The position numbers were made by a program, and so were the translations under genes. The notes beneath the pieces are model-generated. The model was not told the DNA's origin. It did not search any database and saw only the letters and a program-made list of their open reading frames with translations. From NCBI GenBank assembly GCA_018222985.1, contig JAAEZG010000007.1, forward strand, positions 62,001 through 126,000: 64,000 nucleotides of DNA. The letters are read 5' to 3'. Below, one piece after another: positions 9,223 to 19,192 of this stretch (positions are counted from its first letter, which is position 1; each line of letters starts with the position of its first letter). This DNA comes from Gammaproteobacteria bacterium. GTDB lineage: Bacteria; Pseudomonadota; Gammaproteobacteria; Enterobacterales; Alteromonadaceae.

Positions 9223-9696
9223 ATGTTTAATACTCGTTATAACAAACTCGCACCACAAAGTAATGGGGCAGATAGCGTCGGCGCGGTTGGCGGTGGAAAA
9301 TTCACGGTGGATTCGCGTTTAGGGGCCGATAGTTTTGTGTTGGCGCAGTGGCCATTGTGCGAGCTAAGACGCTTTGATGACCAACGTTATGATTGGTTTA
9401 TGTTGGTGCCCAAAGTGCCGCACTGTGTCGAATTTCTTGATTTGCCCTTGGCACAACAGCAACAACTGGCGCAGGAAACACAACAAGCAGCGCAATTACT
9501 GAAAACCCATGGGCGAGGCAACAAGCTGAATGTTGGTGCATTGGGTAACGTGGTTAGCCAATTACATGTGCATTTGGTCATGCGTGCTGAAGGCGACCCC
9601 GCATGGCCAGGCCCCGTGTGGGGGCACTCGCCGGCGCAGCGTTTTAACGAGGCCGAACAAATGGCCGAGATTAAACGCTGGCAAGCTCTGCTTTAA
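9223..9696 (+). CDS. HIT family protein
   Basis: A cytoplasmic 157-residue protein with a histidine-triad fold. The core begins FTVDSRLGADSF, passes through DWFMLVPK, and ends QLHVHLVMRAEGDPAWPGP. The motif is Q-x-H-x-H-x-V, so the first His of the classical triad is Gln, as is usual in this proteobacterial subfamily. Substrates are probably nucleotide or sulfur adenylates, but none is known. The first 25 residues are longer than in most relatives. The last 26 bases overlap the 3' end of convergent fldB. Confidence 0.82.
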   Translation: MFNTRYNKLAPQSNGADSVGAVGGGKFTVDSRLGADSFVLAQWPLCELRRFDDQRYDWFMLVPKVPHCVEFLDLPLAQQQQLAQETQQAAQLLKTHGRGNKLNVGALGNVVSQLHVHLVMRAEGDPAWPGPVWGHSPAQRFNEAEQMAEIKRWQALL

Positions 9697-10204
9697 GTTG
9701 GTCGCACCATTTTTGAATACGTTCTTCGCTGTATTCGTACTGGCTGTCTTCATCAAGGGCTAGGCCAACAAAGAACTCGCCGTCGGCAATGAGCGCTTTT
9801 GAGGCGGCGAAGTCATAACCCTGATTCGGCCAAAAGCCAATGCGAATACAGCCTTGGGTGCCGCTGTTTGCAGCCAGCTCGTCGTGCAACATGCCCAAAG
9901 CGTCTTGAAACCAGTCGGTGTAGCCCACTTGGTCGCCCATGCCGAATAACGCCACAATTTTGCCGTTTAAGTTTAACGTAGCAATGTCGTCCCAATGGCT
10001 TTCCCAGTCTTCTTGAATTTCGCCAAAGTCCCAGGTTGATAAACCGAAAATGATGACATCAAACTGTTCGGCTTGCTTTAGCGGCACATCTTTAATGTTA
10101 AATAACTCAACTTCACCGGGGGCAAATTGCGCTTGAATTTTTTCTGCCGCAATTTCGGTAAAACAGGTGGTTGAGCCGTAAAATAAACCGATTCGTAACG
10201 TCAT
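9671..10204 (-). CDS. fldB: Flavodoxin FldB
   Basis: A long-chain flavodoxin, an FMN-binding cytoplasmic electron carrier. The phosphate loop is GLFYGSTTCFTE, and the two aromatic FMN-shielding segments are STWDFGEIQEDW and GMGDQVGYTDWF. The C-terminal half has GYDFAASKALIADGEFFVGL followed by ALDEDSQYEYSEERIQKWC, which is close to FldB rather than to the FldA of Fur-regulated iron responses. A GTG further upstream (10216) is in frame, but the ATG at 10204 aligns with known starts. Convergent overlap of 26 bases with the HIT gene. Confidence 0.9.
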   Translation of the reverse strand: MTLRIGLFYGSTTCFTEIAAEKIQAQFAPGEVELFNIKDVPLKQAEQFDVIIFGLSTWDFGEIQEDWESHWDDIATLNLNGKIVALFGMGDQVGYTDWFQDALGMLHDELAANSGTQGCIRIGFWPNQGYDFAASKALIADGEFFVGLALDEDSQYEYSEERIQKWCDQLKAELASV

Positions 10205-10330
10205 GGTTGATATCACTGTGCGATCAAGTTTTGGTGGATTAACGAAGGCGCTAGTGTATCAGAAAAAAACCGCTTTATGGTATGCTTGCCACCTTGATAT
10301 CAAACAGTAAACAGAAGGAAAACTTGGGTT

Positions 10331-10627
10331 ATGGCATCAGCGGCGTTCAATGATTATGTGCAAGCACTCGAAACCGTTTTTGATCAAGCGGTTACCGAAG
10401 GTTCTGATGACGAGCTTTTTGCCAGCGGCTATTTGCGCGGCCACTTTGATTTAGTGGTAGCCCAACTTGAACTCAATGACGCGGCGCAAACAAGCGCTGT
10501 ACTGCCAGCGGTGCAGGCTTCTGTTGAGCATGCGAAACATGAACTAGCGCCGGCCGACATGGTGCATATTCAGGCTATGTTGCAACGTCTTGCAGACGCT
10601 GCGGCGCAAGCCGAGCCAACAAGCTAG
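10331..10627 (+). CDS. yfcL: YfcL family protein
   Basis: A small acidic 98-residue cytoplasmic protein. The segment SDDELFASGYLRGHFDLVVA is the conserved signature of the YfcL family, which has no assigned biochemical role. In Escherichia coli yfcL also neighbours mnmC, so the linkage is old. AAGGA lies about eleven bases upstream of the ATG. The last 53 bases overlap the 3' end of mnmC on the opposite strand. Confidence 0.85.
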   Translation: MASAAFNDYVQALETVFDQAVTEGSDDELFASGYLRGHFDLVVAQLELNDAAQTSAVLPAVQASVEHAKHELAPADMVHIQAMLQRLADAAAQAEPTS

Positions 10628-12455
10628 CCCCAAGCGGCAACGGTTCGTTTAGCAACTGCCCCACTAGAATTTCAGCACAGAGTGGAGCACTGGTGAATCC
10701 GCGTGAGCCTAAGCCACCTAATACGCCTAAGTTATCCGTAAGCCAACCGCAGGCAGGCAGATGATCGCGGGTGGTGTGGCGTAGTGCCGCACGGTCGCTA
10801 ACCGCGGTTAATTGCGCGGTCCATGGCTGTTGTAGGTTATCTTGTAAGGTTGCTAAGTTTTCTGCGGTGTCCGCGCTATGGGTGGGCTGTTGCTGTTGCG
10901 CGTCAAACTCAAGACCGGCGCGTTCGCGCGCATAGGTAGCGCCAACGCAATGCAACCCATTGGCCTGCGGGGTAAAATAGCCTTTATAACAAACCACCAA
11001 GTGACAGTTCGAACTAATCTCGGTTGCTTGCACCTGAGTCACTTGGCCGCGAACGTTTTGAAAATTTAGCTGCCATGGTGCGAGCAGGGTGTTGCTGCCG
11101 GCACCGGCCGCAACAATAACGGTTTGTGCATGGTAGTGTGACCCATCTGCAGCGCTAAGTTGCCAACCATCATGCTCCGGTTTCATTGCTGTTATTGGCG
11201 CACAGGTTGTCACTCGAAGCTTATTCCCACAAGCGGCAAATAATTGCTGAACTAATTTTTCTGGCGGCACCCAACCAGCCCGCGGGTACAATAAGGCAGG
11301 CTGCGCAGGAAGCGCGTTCCATAGTGCTTGCGTGGCGGCGCTATCAAGCTCGCGCACTAAGCTGTCGTGGTAAATGCCGCTAGCAATAATTTTGTCATGG
11401 CGTTGCTGGCGCGTGGCATTAAACGCCAATTGCACCACGCCGGTTTCGTGCCATAGCGAGCTGTGTTGCTGATAAAACTGCCGCGCATGATCAAAAGCAC
11501 CTAAGAAAAACTCGCTGAGGGGGCTTAACTCGGCGTGCAGCAGCGGATAAACGGCACCTTGCGCGTTGCCTGAAGCACCATTTGCAAGGCCAGTGGTGAG
11601 TAACTCGACGCTAAAACCACGCCGACACAACGACCAAGCCAAGCACGCTGCGGCAATACCTCCGCCAATAATGGTTACTGGCGCGGCAGCTGAGTTGCTG
11701 TTGTCGCTCAAGCTACGCGGTGCAGACTGCGTTTGTTCGGTGCTCACCACGCCACGTAGCATGTCGCGTTTACGGCCAAAACCTTTAACTTTTTTAACCG
11801 CAAAGCCAGCCTCTTGCAGGCCGCGGCGCACGGCTCCAGCAGCGGTAAAGGTGGCGAAGCTGCCATGCTCGCGACAACTTCGAGCCATGGCACGATATAA
11901 CTCTGGTTGCCACATTTGCGGGTTTTTGTCTGGCGCAAAACCGTCAAGAAACCACGCATCAATGGTATTCGTGGCATGAGGTAGCCACTGCGGTAGTTGG
12001 TCGTGAATATCGCCATACCATAAGTCGAGGGTAACGCGGCCATCATCAAATTGTAGGCGATGACACCCAGCATGAGGGCTTGGCAAGGCGTTAATCAATA
12101 ACTGGGCATAAGCCGCTAGCTCAGGAAAGTGCTGCAAAGCACGCGCCATATCAGCTGGCGCTAACGGGTATTTTTCAAATGACACAAAGTGCAAGCGCAT
12201 GGTGCTTGGCGCCAGCTCGGCGAACAGCGCCCAACTGGCTAAAAAGTTAAGCCCGGTGCCAAAACCGCTTTCAGCAATACGAAATGCCGAGTGCGAATGA
12301 GTTTGCCAGCGCTCGGGCAGATCGTTATGCTGAAGAAACACGTAACGACTTTCGGCAAGGCCATTTTCATTATTAAAATAAATATCGTCGAACTCAGTAG
12401 AGACCGGCAAATTAAATTCATTAAAACGAATATGGGCTTTGTCAGGCGCTTTCAC
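10575..12455 (-). CDS. mnmC: Bifunctional tRNA modification enzyme MnmC
   Basis: A fused 626-residue enzyme for the last steps of mnm5s2U synthesis at the wobble base of tRNA. The N-terminal half (about 1-245) is the SAM-dependent methyltransferase, with ESGFGTGLNFL as SAM site and DAWFLDGFAPDKNP as catalytic region. The C-terminal half (about 260-626) is the FAD oxidoreductase, with the dinucleotide motif VTIIGGGIAAACLAW and GGLGSRGFTSAPLCAEIL near the end. The start is a GTG at 12455; an in-frame stop lies just upstream and no earlier start exists. It is divergent from fabB, as an mnmC-fabB pairing in enteric bacteria would predict. Confidence 0.95.
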   Translation of the reverse strand: MKAPDKAHIRFNEFNLPVSTEFDDIYFNNENGLAESRYVFLQHNDLPERWQTHSHSAFRIAESGFGTGLNFLASWALFAELAPSTMRLHFVSFEKYPLAPADMARALQHFPELAAYAQLLINALPSPHAGCHRLQFDDGRVTLDLWYGDIHDQLPQWLPHATNTIDAWFLDGFAPDKNPQMWQPELYRAMARSCREHGSFATFTAAGAVRRGLQEAGFAVKKVKGFGRKRDMLRGVVSTEQTQSAPRSLSDNSNSAAAPVTIIGGGIAAACLAWSLCRRGFSVELLTTGLANGASGNAQGAVYPLLHAELSPLSEFFLGAFDHARQFYQQHSSLWHETGVVQLAFNATRQQRHDKIIASGIYHDSLVRELDSAATQALWNALPAQPALLYPRAGWVPPEKLVQQLFAACGNKLRVTTCAPITAMKPEHDGWQLSAADGSHYHAQTVIVAAGAGSNTLLAPWQLNFQNVRGQVTQVQATEISSNCHLVVCYKGYFTPQANGLHCVGATYARERAGLEFDAQQQQPTHSADTAENLATLQDNLQQPWTAQLTAVSDRAALRHTTRDHLPACGWLTDNLGVLGGLGSRGFTSAPLCAEILVGQLLNEPLPLGASLLARLAPQRLQDVAT

Positions 12456-12613
12456 AGGTGATTAACTCATTTGGTTAAATTAGTTATAAAAAATTATGCG
12501 CGATATTGTATCGAATTAGTGTAACAATATTTCGTTAAAATGACGGAAAGCAGACCACTTTTTTAATTAAGTAAGCTACCATACATCAGCGCTCAGCAAG
12601 ACAGGATATGAGA

Positions 12614-13825
12614 ATGAGAAGAGCAGTGATTACCGGTATGGGCATTGTGTCCAGTATCGGCGTGAACAAACAAGAGGTGTTGGAGTCGTTGCAACAAGGA
12701 CGCTCGGGCATCGAATTCTCGCAAGAATTTGCCGACATGGGGCTACGTTGTCAGGTGTGGGGGCCAGTGCGAGCTAACCCAGCTGACCATATTGATCGTA
12801 AAGCCTTGCGCTTTATGGGCAATTCAGCCGCTTATGCCTACATGGCCATGGCGCAAGCCATTGAAGACGCAGGTTTAACCCATGAGCAAGTGTCAAACCC
12901 TCGTACCGGTTTAGTGGTGGGTTCGGGCGGCGCCTCGGGTGAACACCAAGTTGCTGCGGCCGACATTATGCGCGAAAAAGGCGTGAAGCGCGTAGGTCCA
13001 TACATGGTGCCACGTTGCATGGCGTCTACCACGTCTGCATGTTTAGCAACCCCATTTGAAATTAAAGGCGTGAACTATTCAATTAGTTCAGCGTGTGCGA
13101 CTTCGGCTCACTGTATTGGTCATGCCTTAGAATTAATTCAATTCGGTAAGCAAGACCGTGTATTTGCCGGTGGCGGTGAAGAGCTGCATTGGACCTTGGG
13201 CATGGAATTTGATGCCATGGGTGCACTCAGCACCAAATACAACGACACGCCAAGCAAAGCCTCACGTACCTATGACGCTGATCGCGACGGCTTTGTGCCT
13301 GCAGGCGGCGGCGGTATTTTGGTTATTGAAGAACTTGAAACCGCATTGGCGCGTGGTGCAACTATATATGCCGAAATTGTTGGCTATGGTGCTACCTCAG
13401 ACGGCTACGACATGGTTGCGCCTTCAGGCGAAGGTGCTGTTCGCTGTATGAAGATGGCGATGGAAACCTGCGATACGCCAATTGATTACTTGAACACACA
13501 CGGCACCTCAACGCCGGTGGGCGACACCAAAGAGCTTGAGGCTATTCGTGAAGTGTTTGGTGGGCAAGCACCTTATATCAGCGCGACCAAAGCGATGACA
13601 GGGCACGCATTAGGTGCAGCCGGTGTGCATGAAGCCATTTATTCATTGCTGATGTTGCAACACGGTTTCGTGGCACCTTCCATCAACATTGAAACGCTTG
13701 ACTCAGCAGCTGAAGGCATGAACATTGTGCGTGAACCACAGCAAGCTCAGCTCACCACAGTCATGTCAAACAGCTTTGGTTTTGGTGGTACGAACGCAAC
13801 GTTAGTTTTGCGTAAATATCAATAA
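12614..13825 (+). CDS. fabB: 3-oxoacyl-[acyl-carrier-protein] synthase I FabB
   Basis: Condensing enzyme of fatty acid synthesis, essential for elongating unsaturated acyl chains on ACP. The catalytic Cys is in SSACATSAH (about residue 161), with the two His in [11 protein letters not shown] and [11 protein letters not shown] and the terminal FGFGGTNA. Two ATGs are close together; AGGA at 12603-12606 is only one base from the ATG at 12608 but seven bases from the ATG at 12614, so 12614 is chosen and gives [10 protein letters not shown] as in enteric FabB. No clear FadR or FabR operator was recognised upstream. A strong terminator follows the gene. Confidence 0.96.
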   Translation: MRRAVITGMGIVSSIGVNKQEVLESLQQGRSGIEFSQEFADMGLRCQVWGPVRANPADHIDRKALRFMGNSAAYAYMAMAQAIEDAGLTHEQVSNPRTGLVVGSGGASGEHQVAAADIMREKGVKRVGPYMVPRCMASTTSACLATPFEIKGVNYSISSACATSAHCIGHALELIQFGKQDRVFAGGGEELHWTLGMEFDAMGALSTKYNDTPSKASRTYDADRDGFVPAGGGGILVIEELETALARGATIYAEIVGYGATSDGYDMVAPSGEGAVRCMKMAMETCDTPIDYLNTHGTSTPVGDTKELEAIREVFGGQAPYISATKAMTGHALGAAGVHEAIYSLLMLQHGFVAPSINIETLDSAAEGMNIVREPQQAQLTTVMSNSFGFGGTNATLVLRKYQ

Positions 13826-13855
13826 AATTAACATCCTCGTCTACTAAACGATGGT

Positions 13856-13883
13856 AAAAAGGTGCGCATTGTCGCACCTTTTT
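13856..13883 (+). terminator. Intrinsic terminator of fabB
   Basis: An A-run, then GGTGCG, a six-base loop, CGCACC and a run of five T. It overlaps the upstream extension of the pdxB frame and so argues against any pdxB start before about 13885. Confidence 0.88.
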
Positions 13884-13930
13884 GTTGTATGCTCTTTAAC
13901 AACTCGTCCATCGCAATGAAGATTAACTCA

Positions 13931-15109
13931 ATGCATATTTTGGCAGACGCCTCAATGCCGCAAGTTGCGGTATTGGTTGAACACCTGCAAGCGCAAGGTA
14001 TGGCTTTAACGCTGTCTACCTTTCAAGGTCGTCAACCCTCTGCAGCACAGCTGTCTGCAGCTGATGTGTTGATGATTCGCTCTATTACCCGAGTTGACGA
14101 CACCCTGCTGCAACAAGCCCCAAAGTTACGTTGGTTAGGTACCGCAACCATTGGTACAGAACATGTTGACGCTGGCGCATGTGCCGCGGCTGGGGTTACT
14201 TTTGCGTCAACCCCAGGGGTGAATGCGCGCGCCGTTGGTGACTACGTTGCCAGTGCCGTCGCAAACTTCGCATTAGAACGCAACCAGCTGCCGCAAGGCG
14301 AGGTTGCTATTGTGGGCGCTGGCCACACAGGGTGTGCGGCTGGTGAACGTTTGCAAGGCTTAGGCCTGAACGTGCATTACTATGACCCACCGCTACATGC
14401 GCAGGGCATTAAATTTGTGCATAACAACTGGCAACGCGTATTTAACAGCGCGGTGATTTCGTTGCATGTGCCGCTAACCACTCGCGGTGAATTTCCAACT
14501 CGGCATTTAATCAATACGAAAAATATTCAGCAGTTAGCCGCTGGGTGCTTATTGATTAATGCCAGCCGTGGGGCCGTCGTAGCGGAGCAAGCCTTGTTGC
14601 AGGCCATGCAGCGCCAACAGGCGTTGCATGTGGTGCTTGACGTGTGGGAGCACGAACCGCAAATTAATCATCAATTATTACCATGGCTGCACTATGCCAC
14701 TGCGCATATTGCAGGCCACAGTTTAGCCGGTAAAGTAGGTGGTAGCTTACAGTTGTTTGAAAAATGGCTGCAGTTTGCTTTTGGCCGCAATCATTCATGG
14801 CAATTACCGCCATTAAATGCGTTATTACAGCCGTGGCCACAAGCCATTGCGCCGTGGCTTTGGCAACAAGCTCAGGCACCAACGTGGCAAATGCTAGCAT
14901 CTTGGGTGCGCGGCATTTATGATATACGCAATGATGACAAACAGTTGCGCGACCAAGTGAGCGACAGCGCGAGTTTTGATGCGCTGCGTAAAGCCTACCA
15001 AGCACGGCCAGAATTAAGCTGTGGCCAAGTGCACGGCGGCGACTGGTTAGCCGATAGCGATTGGCAGCAACGTTTGTCGCAACTTAGCTTTAGTTTTTCT
15101 CGGCTTTAG
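13931..15109 (+). CDS. pdxB: Erythronate-4-phosphate dehydrogenase PdxB
   Basis: NAD-dependent dehydrogenase of the pyridoxal 5'-phosphate biosynthesis pathway, oxidising 4-phosphoerythronate. It starts MHILADASMP, matching the family N-terminus. The NAD-binding loop is VGAGHTGCAAG. The D-2-hydroxyacid dehydrogenase active-site residues are Arg in NASRGAVV, Glu in DVWEHEP and His in AHIAGHSLAGK. The C-terminal dimerisation region includes IYDIRNDDKQLRD. The frame is open to 13862 but that part overlaps the fabB terminator. An ATG five codons upstream (13916) is the only other plausible start. Confidence 0.9.
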   Translation: MHILADASMPQVAVLVEHLQAQGMALTLSTFQGRQPSAAQLSAADVLMIRSITRVDDTLLQQAPKLRWLGTATIGTEHVDAGACAAAGVTFASTPGVNARAVGDYVASAVANFALERNQLPQGEVAIVGAGHTGCAAGERLQGLGLNVHYYDPPLHAQGIKFVHNNWQRVFNSAVISLHVPLTTRGEFPTRHLINTKNIQQLAAGCLLINASRGAVVAEQALLQAMQRQQALHVVLDVWEHEPQINHQLLPWLHYATAHIAGHSLAGKVGGSLQLFEKWLQFAFGRNHSWQLPPLNALLQPWPQAIAPWLWQQAQAPTWQMLASWVRGIYDIRNDDKQLRDQVSDSASFDALRKAYQARPELSCGQVHGGDWLADSDWQQRLSQLSFSFSRL

Positions 15110-15148
15110 TTTTTCACGAAAGTAATTTCAACGCATTCAGGAGTAGTC

Positions 15149-16165
15149 ATGTCACGTGCGTATAACGTAGCGGTACTTGGAGCCACTGGTCTGGTTGGCC
15201 AGCATATGATCGAAATTTTAGAGCAACGGGATTTTCCGGTTGCCCAGTTATTTCCGTTGGCGAGTAGTCGTTCAGCGGGCTCTACCGTCAAGTTTCGTGG
15301 CGAAGAAATTACTGTACTCGATGCTGACACCTTTGATTGGAGCCAAGCTGAACTTGGTTTCTTTTCGGCTGGTGGCGCCATTTCGCGTACCTATGCACCG
15401 CGTGCGGCCGATGCCGGTTGTATTGTTATTGATAACACCTCTGAATTTCGCTACGAGCCAGATATTCCGTTGGTTGTGCCAGAAGTGAACGCCCATGCAT
15501 TGGCCGACTTTCGTAACCGCAATATTATTGCCAACCCGAATTGCTCAACCATACAAATGTTGGTTGCCCTTAAGCCTATTCATGACGCCGTAGGTATTGA
15601 GCGTATTAACGTAGCTACCTACCAGTCAACTTCGGGAGCTGGTAAAGAAGCGATGGACGAATTAGCGCAGCAAACGGCTGCGCTGTTGAATGGCCGCCCG
15701 GTGGAAGTTGAAAACTTTAGCCGCCAAATCGCCTTCAACTGCATACCGCAAATCGATGTATTTTTAGATAACGACTACACCAAAGAAGAAATGAAAATGG
15801 TGTGGGAAACGCAGAAAATATTTGGTGACCCAGATATTCGCGTAAACGCTACCGCGGTGCGGGTGCCGGTGTTTTTTGGCCATGCCGAAGCGATTCACAT
15901 TGAAACGCAGCAGCCACTTGATGCGGTGCAGGCGAAAGAACTGTTGCGCAATGCGCCAGGGGTTGTGTTGTTGGACAACAACGCAGATTTTCCAACGCAA
16001 ATTGGCAACGCCGCAGGGCATGATGACGTATTTGTGGGCCGCGTACGCAATGATATTTCGCACCCACAAGGGTTAAATTTATGGGTTGTCGCAGATAATG
16101 TACGAAAAGGTGCGGCAACAAACAGTATTCAGATTGCAGAACATTTAATTCGCGACTATATGTAA
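15149..16165 (+). CDS. asd: Aspartate-semialdehyde dehydrogenase
   Basis: Reduces aspartyl phosphate to aspartate semialdehyde for lysine, diaminopimelate, methionine and threonine synthesis. The N-terminal NADP site is VLGATGLVGQHM, the catalytic Cys is in NPNCSTIQM, and the substrate-binding Arg and base His are in RVPVFFGHAEAIHIE. TYQSTSGAGKEAMDEL is conserved. AGGAG lies eight to ten bases before the ATG. The gene holds the place that usg occupies in Escherichia coli, but here the active-site residues are intact, so it is likely a working enzyme. Confidence 0.9.
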   Translation: MSRAYNVAVLGATGLVGQHMIEILEQRDFPVAQLFPLASSRSAGSTVKFRGEEITVLDADTFDWSQAELGFFSAGGAISRTYAPRAADAGCIVIDNTSEFRYEPDIPLVVPEVNAHALADFRNRNIIANPNCSTIQMLVALKPIHDAVGIERINVATYQSTSGAGKEAMDELAQQTAALLNGRPVEVENFSRQIAFNCIPQIDVFLDNDYTKEEMKMVWETQKIFGDPDIRVNATAVRVPVFFGHAEAIHIETQQPLDAVQAKELLRNAPGVVLLDNNADFPTQIGNAAGHDDVFVGRVRNDISHPQGLNLWVVADNVRKGAATNSIQIAEHLIRDYM

Positions 16166-16227
16166 ATTGATTGTTCTTTCAATGCGGTACCGATAATTAT
16201 AACGATTAGATAGAGGGAACCAGCTCA

Positions 16228-18294
16228 ATGAAACGGAATACCTTGGCACTAGCAGCCGGTGTAGCATTGGCTCTTGGCTCGTCGGTGATGATTACTGCCG
16301 ATGCGAGTTTTGTAAAAACCAGTGCCACTTTGATGATGCAAGGGCAAGCAACATCACGGTGGCAGCCTGACCGTTTTGGTCCAATTGTTTCATCGGACAC
16401 CTTGTGGTCTATCGCCATGTACTACGGCGATAAAAGTGACCTGAGCGTGTACGAAATGATGGACCTGTTCATTGAGCTAAACCCTGAAGTCTTCATCGAT
16501 GGTCGCGCTGACCGCATGATGGACGGCTTCTATTTGAAGGTGCCAAAAGAAGCGCAGCAGGCGCTTGGTGACAAGAAAGCCATGGCTGCGCAGTCTTCAC
16601 CGGCAGCGGCAGAAGTCGCTGAGCCGAGCTCCTCAACAAGTACTCAGCCCGAAACTTCACCCAAGTCAACGCCAAGCACTACAACGGTTGTTGAAACAAC
16701 GACGACTTCCGCGACGGCCGCTTCGACAGAGGCAGAAAACGCCAGCGGTTCAGTGTCTTTTAGCGTTGAAGAATTAACGCGCCTGCGCGATCAACTGGCA
16801 GAGTCAACAGCCTTAATTGAACGCCTAAACACCGAAAACGCAACCTTGCAGTCACGCCTAGATGAAGTAACCCGGGAATTGGACGCGTTACAGAAAAAGG
16901 TGAACGCTGAGCAAGTTGCCGAAAATAATTTGCAAGAGCAAATTGCCGCTGAAATAGCAGCAACAAACGCTACCTCAGAGCAAGGTGATGACGCGCCTGC
17001 AAGCGCGTCAGTTGCAACGGTTGAGCAAAGTGAGCCAACAGCACAGGCAGAAACCACGCCTGATGTGAGTGACAGTGAGGCGCTTGCTAAACAGCAGGCA
17101 CAGGCTGCTACACAGCAACCTGCCGCCACACAGCCAGAAGCTGCACAGCCAGCTGCAGAGCAACCCGCAAAACCTGTTGTAAAACGCAAAAAACAATCTG
17201 ACTTTGATGCTTTTTTAGAGTGGTTGATGCAGCCATTCCAGTTAACCTTGGCCATTTTAATTCCGTTATTGTTAGCCACAATTATTTGGTACGTGCTTTA
17301 TGTTCGCCGCCTAAACCGCGAGCACTTGGGCCCATACAATGGTGCGCTGCAAGCGGCGGAAAAAGATAAAAACGAAGAGGCCAACCAAGAGCCGCAAACA
17401 CTCAGTGCTTACGAAGAAGCCGAGCAAGCGGCGGCCGCTGAAGAAGCAGCCGATATGCCAGAGTTTGAGCGCATTGACGATGCGGTTGATATTGACGAAC
17501 AAGCCAACGATATGGCTGCGGTAAACGAGGCCGAGCAACTAGATAATGAACTTGAGAGCCTAGGCCAAGACGAGCAAGCGAACGAAGCAGCGTCGCAAGA
17601 AGACACCGAGGAAGCTGATTTAGATACGTTGTTGAGTCAAAGCTTTGAGGAAGAGGCAACGGAAGCTCAGGTTGAAGAAACGATTGCGCCAGAGCCAGAA
17701 GCAGAATCGCAGCCTGAGCCACAGCCTGAACCAGAGCCACAGCCAGAACTGGATAACAGTTTGGAGTTTTCGGTTGACCCAGAGCCAGCGGCCACCGATA
17801 TTTCTGAGGAGCCGGCCGAGAAGCCAGCACAGAAACAAGCTGAGCCAACAGCAGACGACGAAGATATGAGTTTAGACTTTGTGGTCGACCAACCAACGTC
17901 ATCGACTACCGATGATACGGTTGAGCTAGAGCAGTTTGAAGACATTAATTTAGACGACTTGGATTTGGAAGGTTTAACCACCGAAAGCGTTAGCGATGAC
18001 GACAAAGATAACGCACAAGACACCGACGAAGGCTATTTAGAAATTGACGATCTGCTGGCCGATGCGGACAACGAAGATACCGATTTTGATAGCCCTCGGT
18101 TTGAGCGTGAAGCCGGGCAGCTTGATGATGAAGAAACCCCATCAGGCATGTTAGACTTAGCGCGAGCTTACATGGAGCTTGACGAGTATGAGCTAGCGCG
18201 CGCTGAACTAGAAAAAGTAAACCAAACTGACGACGAAGATGCGAAGCGCGAAGCAGCCATGTTGTTGCAAAAATTAGACGAACAGGGCCATTAA
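16228..18294 (+). CDS. fimV: FimV/HubP-type polar hub protein
   Basis: A large, very acidic inner membrane protein that organises cell poles, type IV pili and flagella in related bacteria. An N-terminal signal segment ([20 protein letters not shown]) is followed by a periplasmic LysM-like region beginning [19 protein letters not shown] coiled coil lies around residues 175-225. One membrane helix (about 336-356, [19 protein letters not shown]) separates the periplasmic from the cytoplasmic part. The cytoplasmic part is Glu/Asp/Gln rich and low complexity, and ends in the conserved TPR-like FimV C-domain ([20 protein letters not shown]). GAGGGAA precedes the ATG. Its stop overlaps the truA start as TAATG. 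Confidence 0.9.
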   Translation: MKRNTLALAAGVALALGSSVMITADASFVKTSATLMMQGQATSRWQPDRFGPIVSSDTLWSIAMYYGDKSDLSVYEMMDLFIELNPEVFIDGRADRMMDGFYLKVPKEAQQALGDKKAMAAQSSPAAAEVAEPSSSTSTQPETSPKSTPSTTTVVETTTTSATAASTEAENASGSVSFSVEELTRLRDQLAESTALIERLNTENATLQSRLDEVTRELDALQKKVNAEQVAENNLQEQIAAEIAATNATSEQGDDAPASASVATVEQSEPTAQAETTPDVSDSEALAKQQAQAATQQPAATQPEAAQPAAEQPAKPVVKRKKQSDFDAFLEWLMQPFQLTLAILIPLLLATIIWYVLYVRRLNREHLGPYNGALQAAEKDKNEEANQEPQTLSAYEEAEQAAAAEEAADMPEFERIDDAVDIDEQANDMAAVNEAEQLDNELESLGQDEQANEAASQEDTEEADLDTLLSQSFEEEATEAQVEETIAPEPEAESQPEPQPEPEPQPELDNSLEFSVDPEPAATDISEEPAEKPAQKQAEPTADDEDMSLDFVVDQPTSSTTDDTVELEQFEDINLDDLDLEGLTTESVSDDDKDNAQDTDEGYLEIDDLLADADNEDTDFDSPRFEREAGQLDDEETPSGMLDLARAYMELDEYELARAELEKVNQTDDEDAKREAAMLLQKLDEQGH

Positions 18295-19091
18295 TGAGTA
18301 GTACGCGCATTGCGCTTGGTATTGAATACGACGGTAGTCAGTATTTTGGATGGCAGCGGCAACGAGAAGTTGTCTGTGTGCAAGAGGTGCTCGAAAAAGC
18401 GCTGAGTAAAGTGGCCAACCACCCGGTAGAAGTTACCTGTGCAGGGCGTACCGATGCCGGGGTACATGCAACAGGGCAAGTTGTGCACTTTGACTGTCAC
18501 AATCCGCGCGCAATGCCGGCTTGGACGATGGGCGTTAATAGCAACTTGCCCGACTCAGTTGCGGTGCGTTGGGCGCGTGAAGTTGCCGATGACTTTAATG
18601 CACGCTTTAGCGCAACGGGGCGCCGCTACCGATATATCATTGCCAACCAGAAGCGCCGCCCAGCTATTCTTGGGCGCGGTTTAAGCCATTACCATCAGCC
18701 CCTTGATGCAGCACGGATGCATGAGGCGGCTCAGGCTTTGCTTGGCGAACATGATTTCAGTGCATTTCGCGCCGCGCAGTGCCAGTCTCACTCACCAAAC
18801 CGCTGCATAACTCACATTCGAGTGACACGCAGTGGTGACTTTGTGGTGGTGGATATTGCCGCGAATGCCTTTTTGCACCATATGGTGCGTAATATTGTTG
18901 GTAGCTTGCTAGAAATAGGTAAAGGGCAACAACCGGTAACTTGGGTTGGTGACTTGCTAGCAACGCGCGACCGTACTCAAGCTGCCGCGACCGCCAAAGC
19001 AGAAGGCCTGTATTTGGTACAAGTAGACTACCCCGAGCACTATCAGTTACCGCAAATGGCCCCGGGCCCGCTGTGGTTACCAGACACTTAA
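18294..19091 (+). CDS. truA: tRNA pseudouridine(38-40) synthase TruA
   Basis: Converts uridines 38-40 of the tRNA anticodon arm to pseudouridine. The catalytic Asp is D54 in [19 protein letters not shown]. Other family marks are [15 protein letters not shown] near the start and [19 protein letters not shown]. It shares one base with the fimV stop, so translation is probably coupled. The following 101 bases before accD lack a clear terminator. In Escherichia coli dedA follows truA; here accD follows directly. Confidence 0.95.
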   Translation: MSSTRIALGIEYDGSQYFGWQRQREVVCVQEVLEKALSKVANHPVEVTCAGRTDAGVHATGQVVHFDCHNPRAMPAWTMGVNSNLPDSVAVRWAREVADDFNARFSATGRRYRYIIANQKRRPAILGRGLSHYHQPLDAARMHEAAQALLGEHDFSAFRAAQCQSHSPNRCITHIRVTRSGDFVVVDIAANAFLHHMVRNIVGSLLEIGKGQQPVTWVGDLLATRDRTQAAATAKAEGLYLVQVDYPEHYQLPQMAPGPLWLPDT

Positions 19092-19192
19092 CCCACAATG
19101 GCACCTGACTTATAAGACCACTTTTTGCTAAACTGATGGCGATGAATGTGCTTTAATAGCCACCCTAACGAATGAGTTAATGACGGAAATTT

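Noticed and set aside
13862..13930. Longer PdxB start
   Set aside because: It overlaps the fabB intrinsic terminator and adds residues that known PdxB lacks.
16493..18310. Several long open frames opposite fimV
   Set aside because: They mirror low-complexity Glu/Gln/Ala codons of fimV and have no ribosome sites or recognisable domains.
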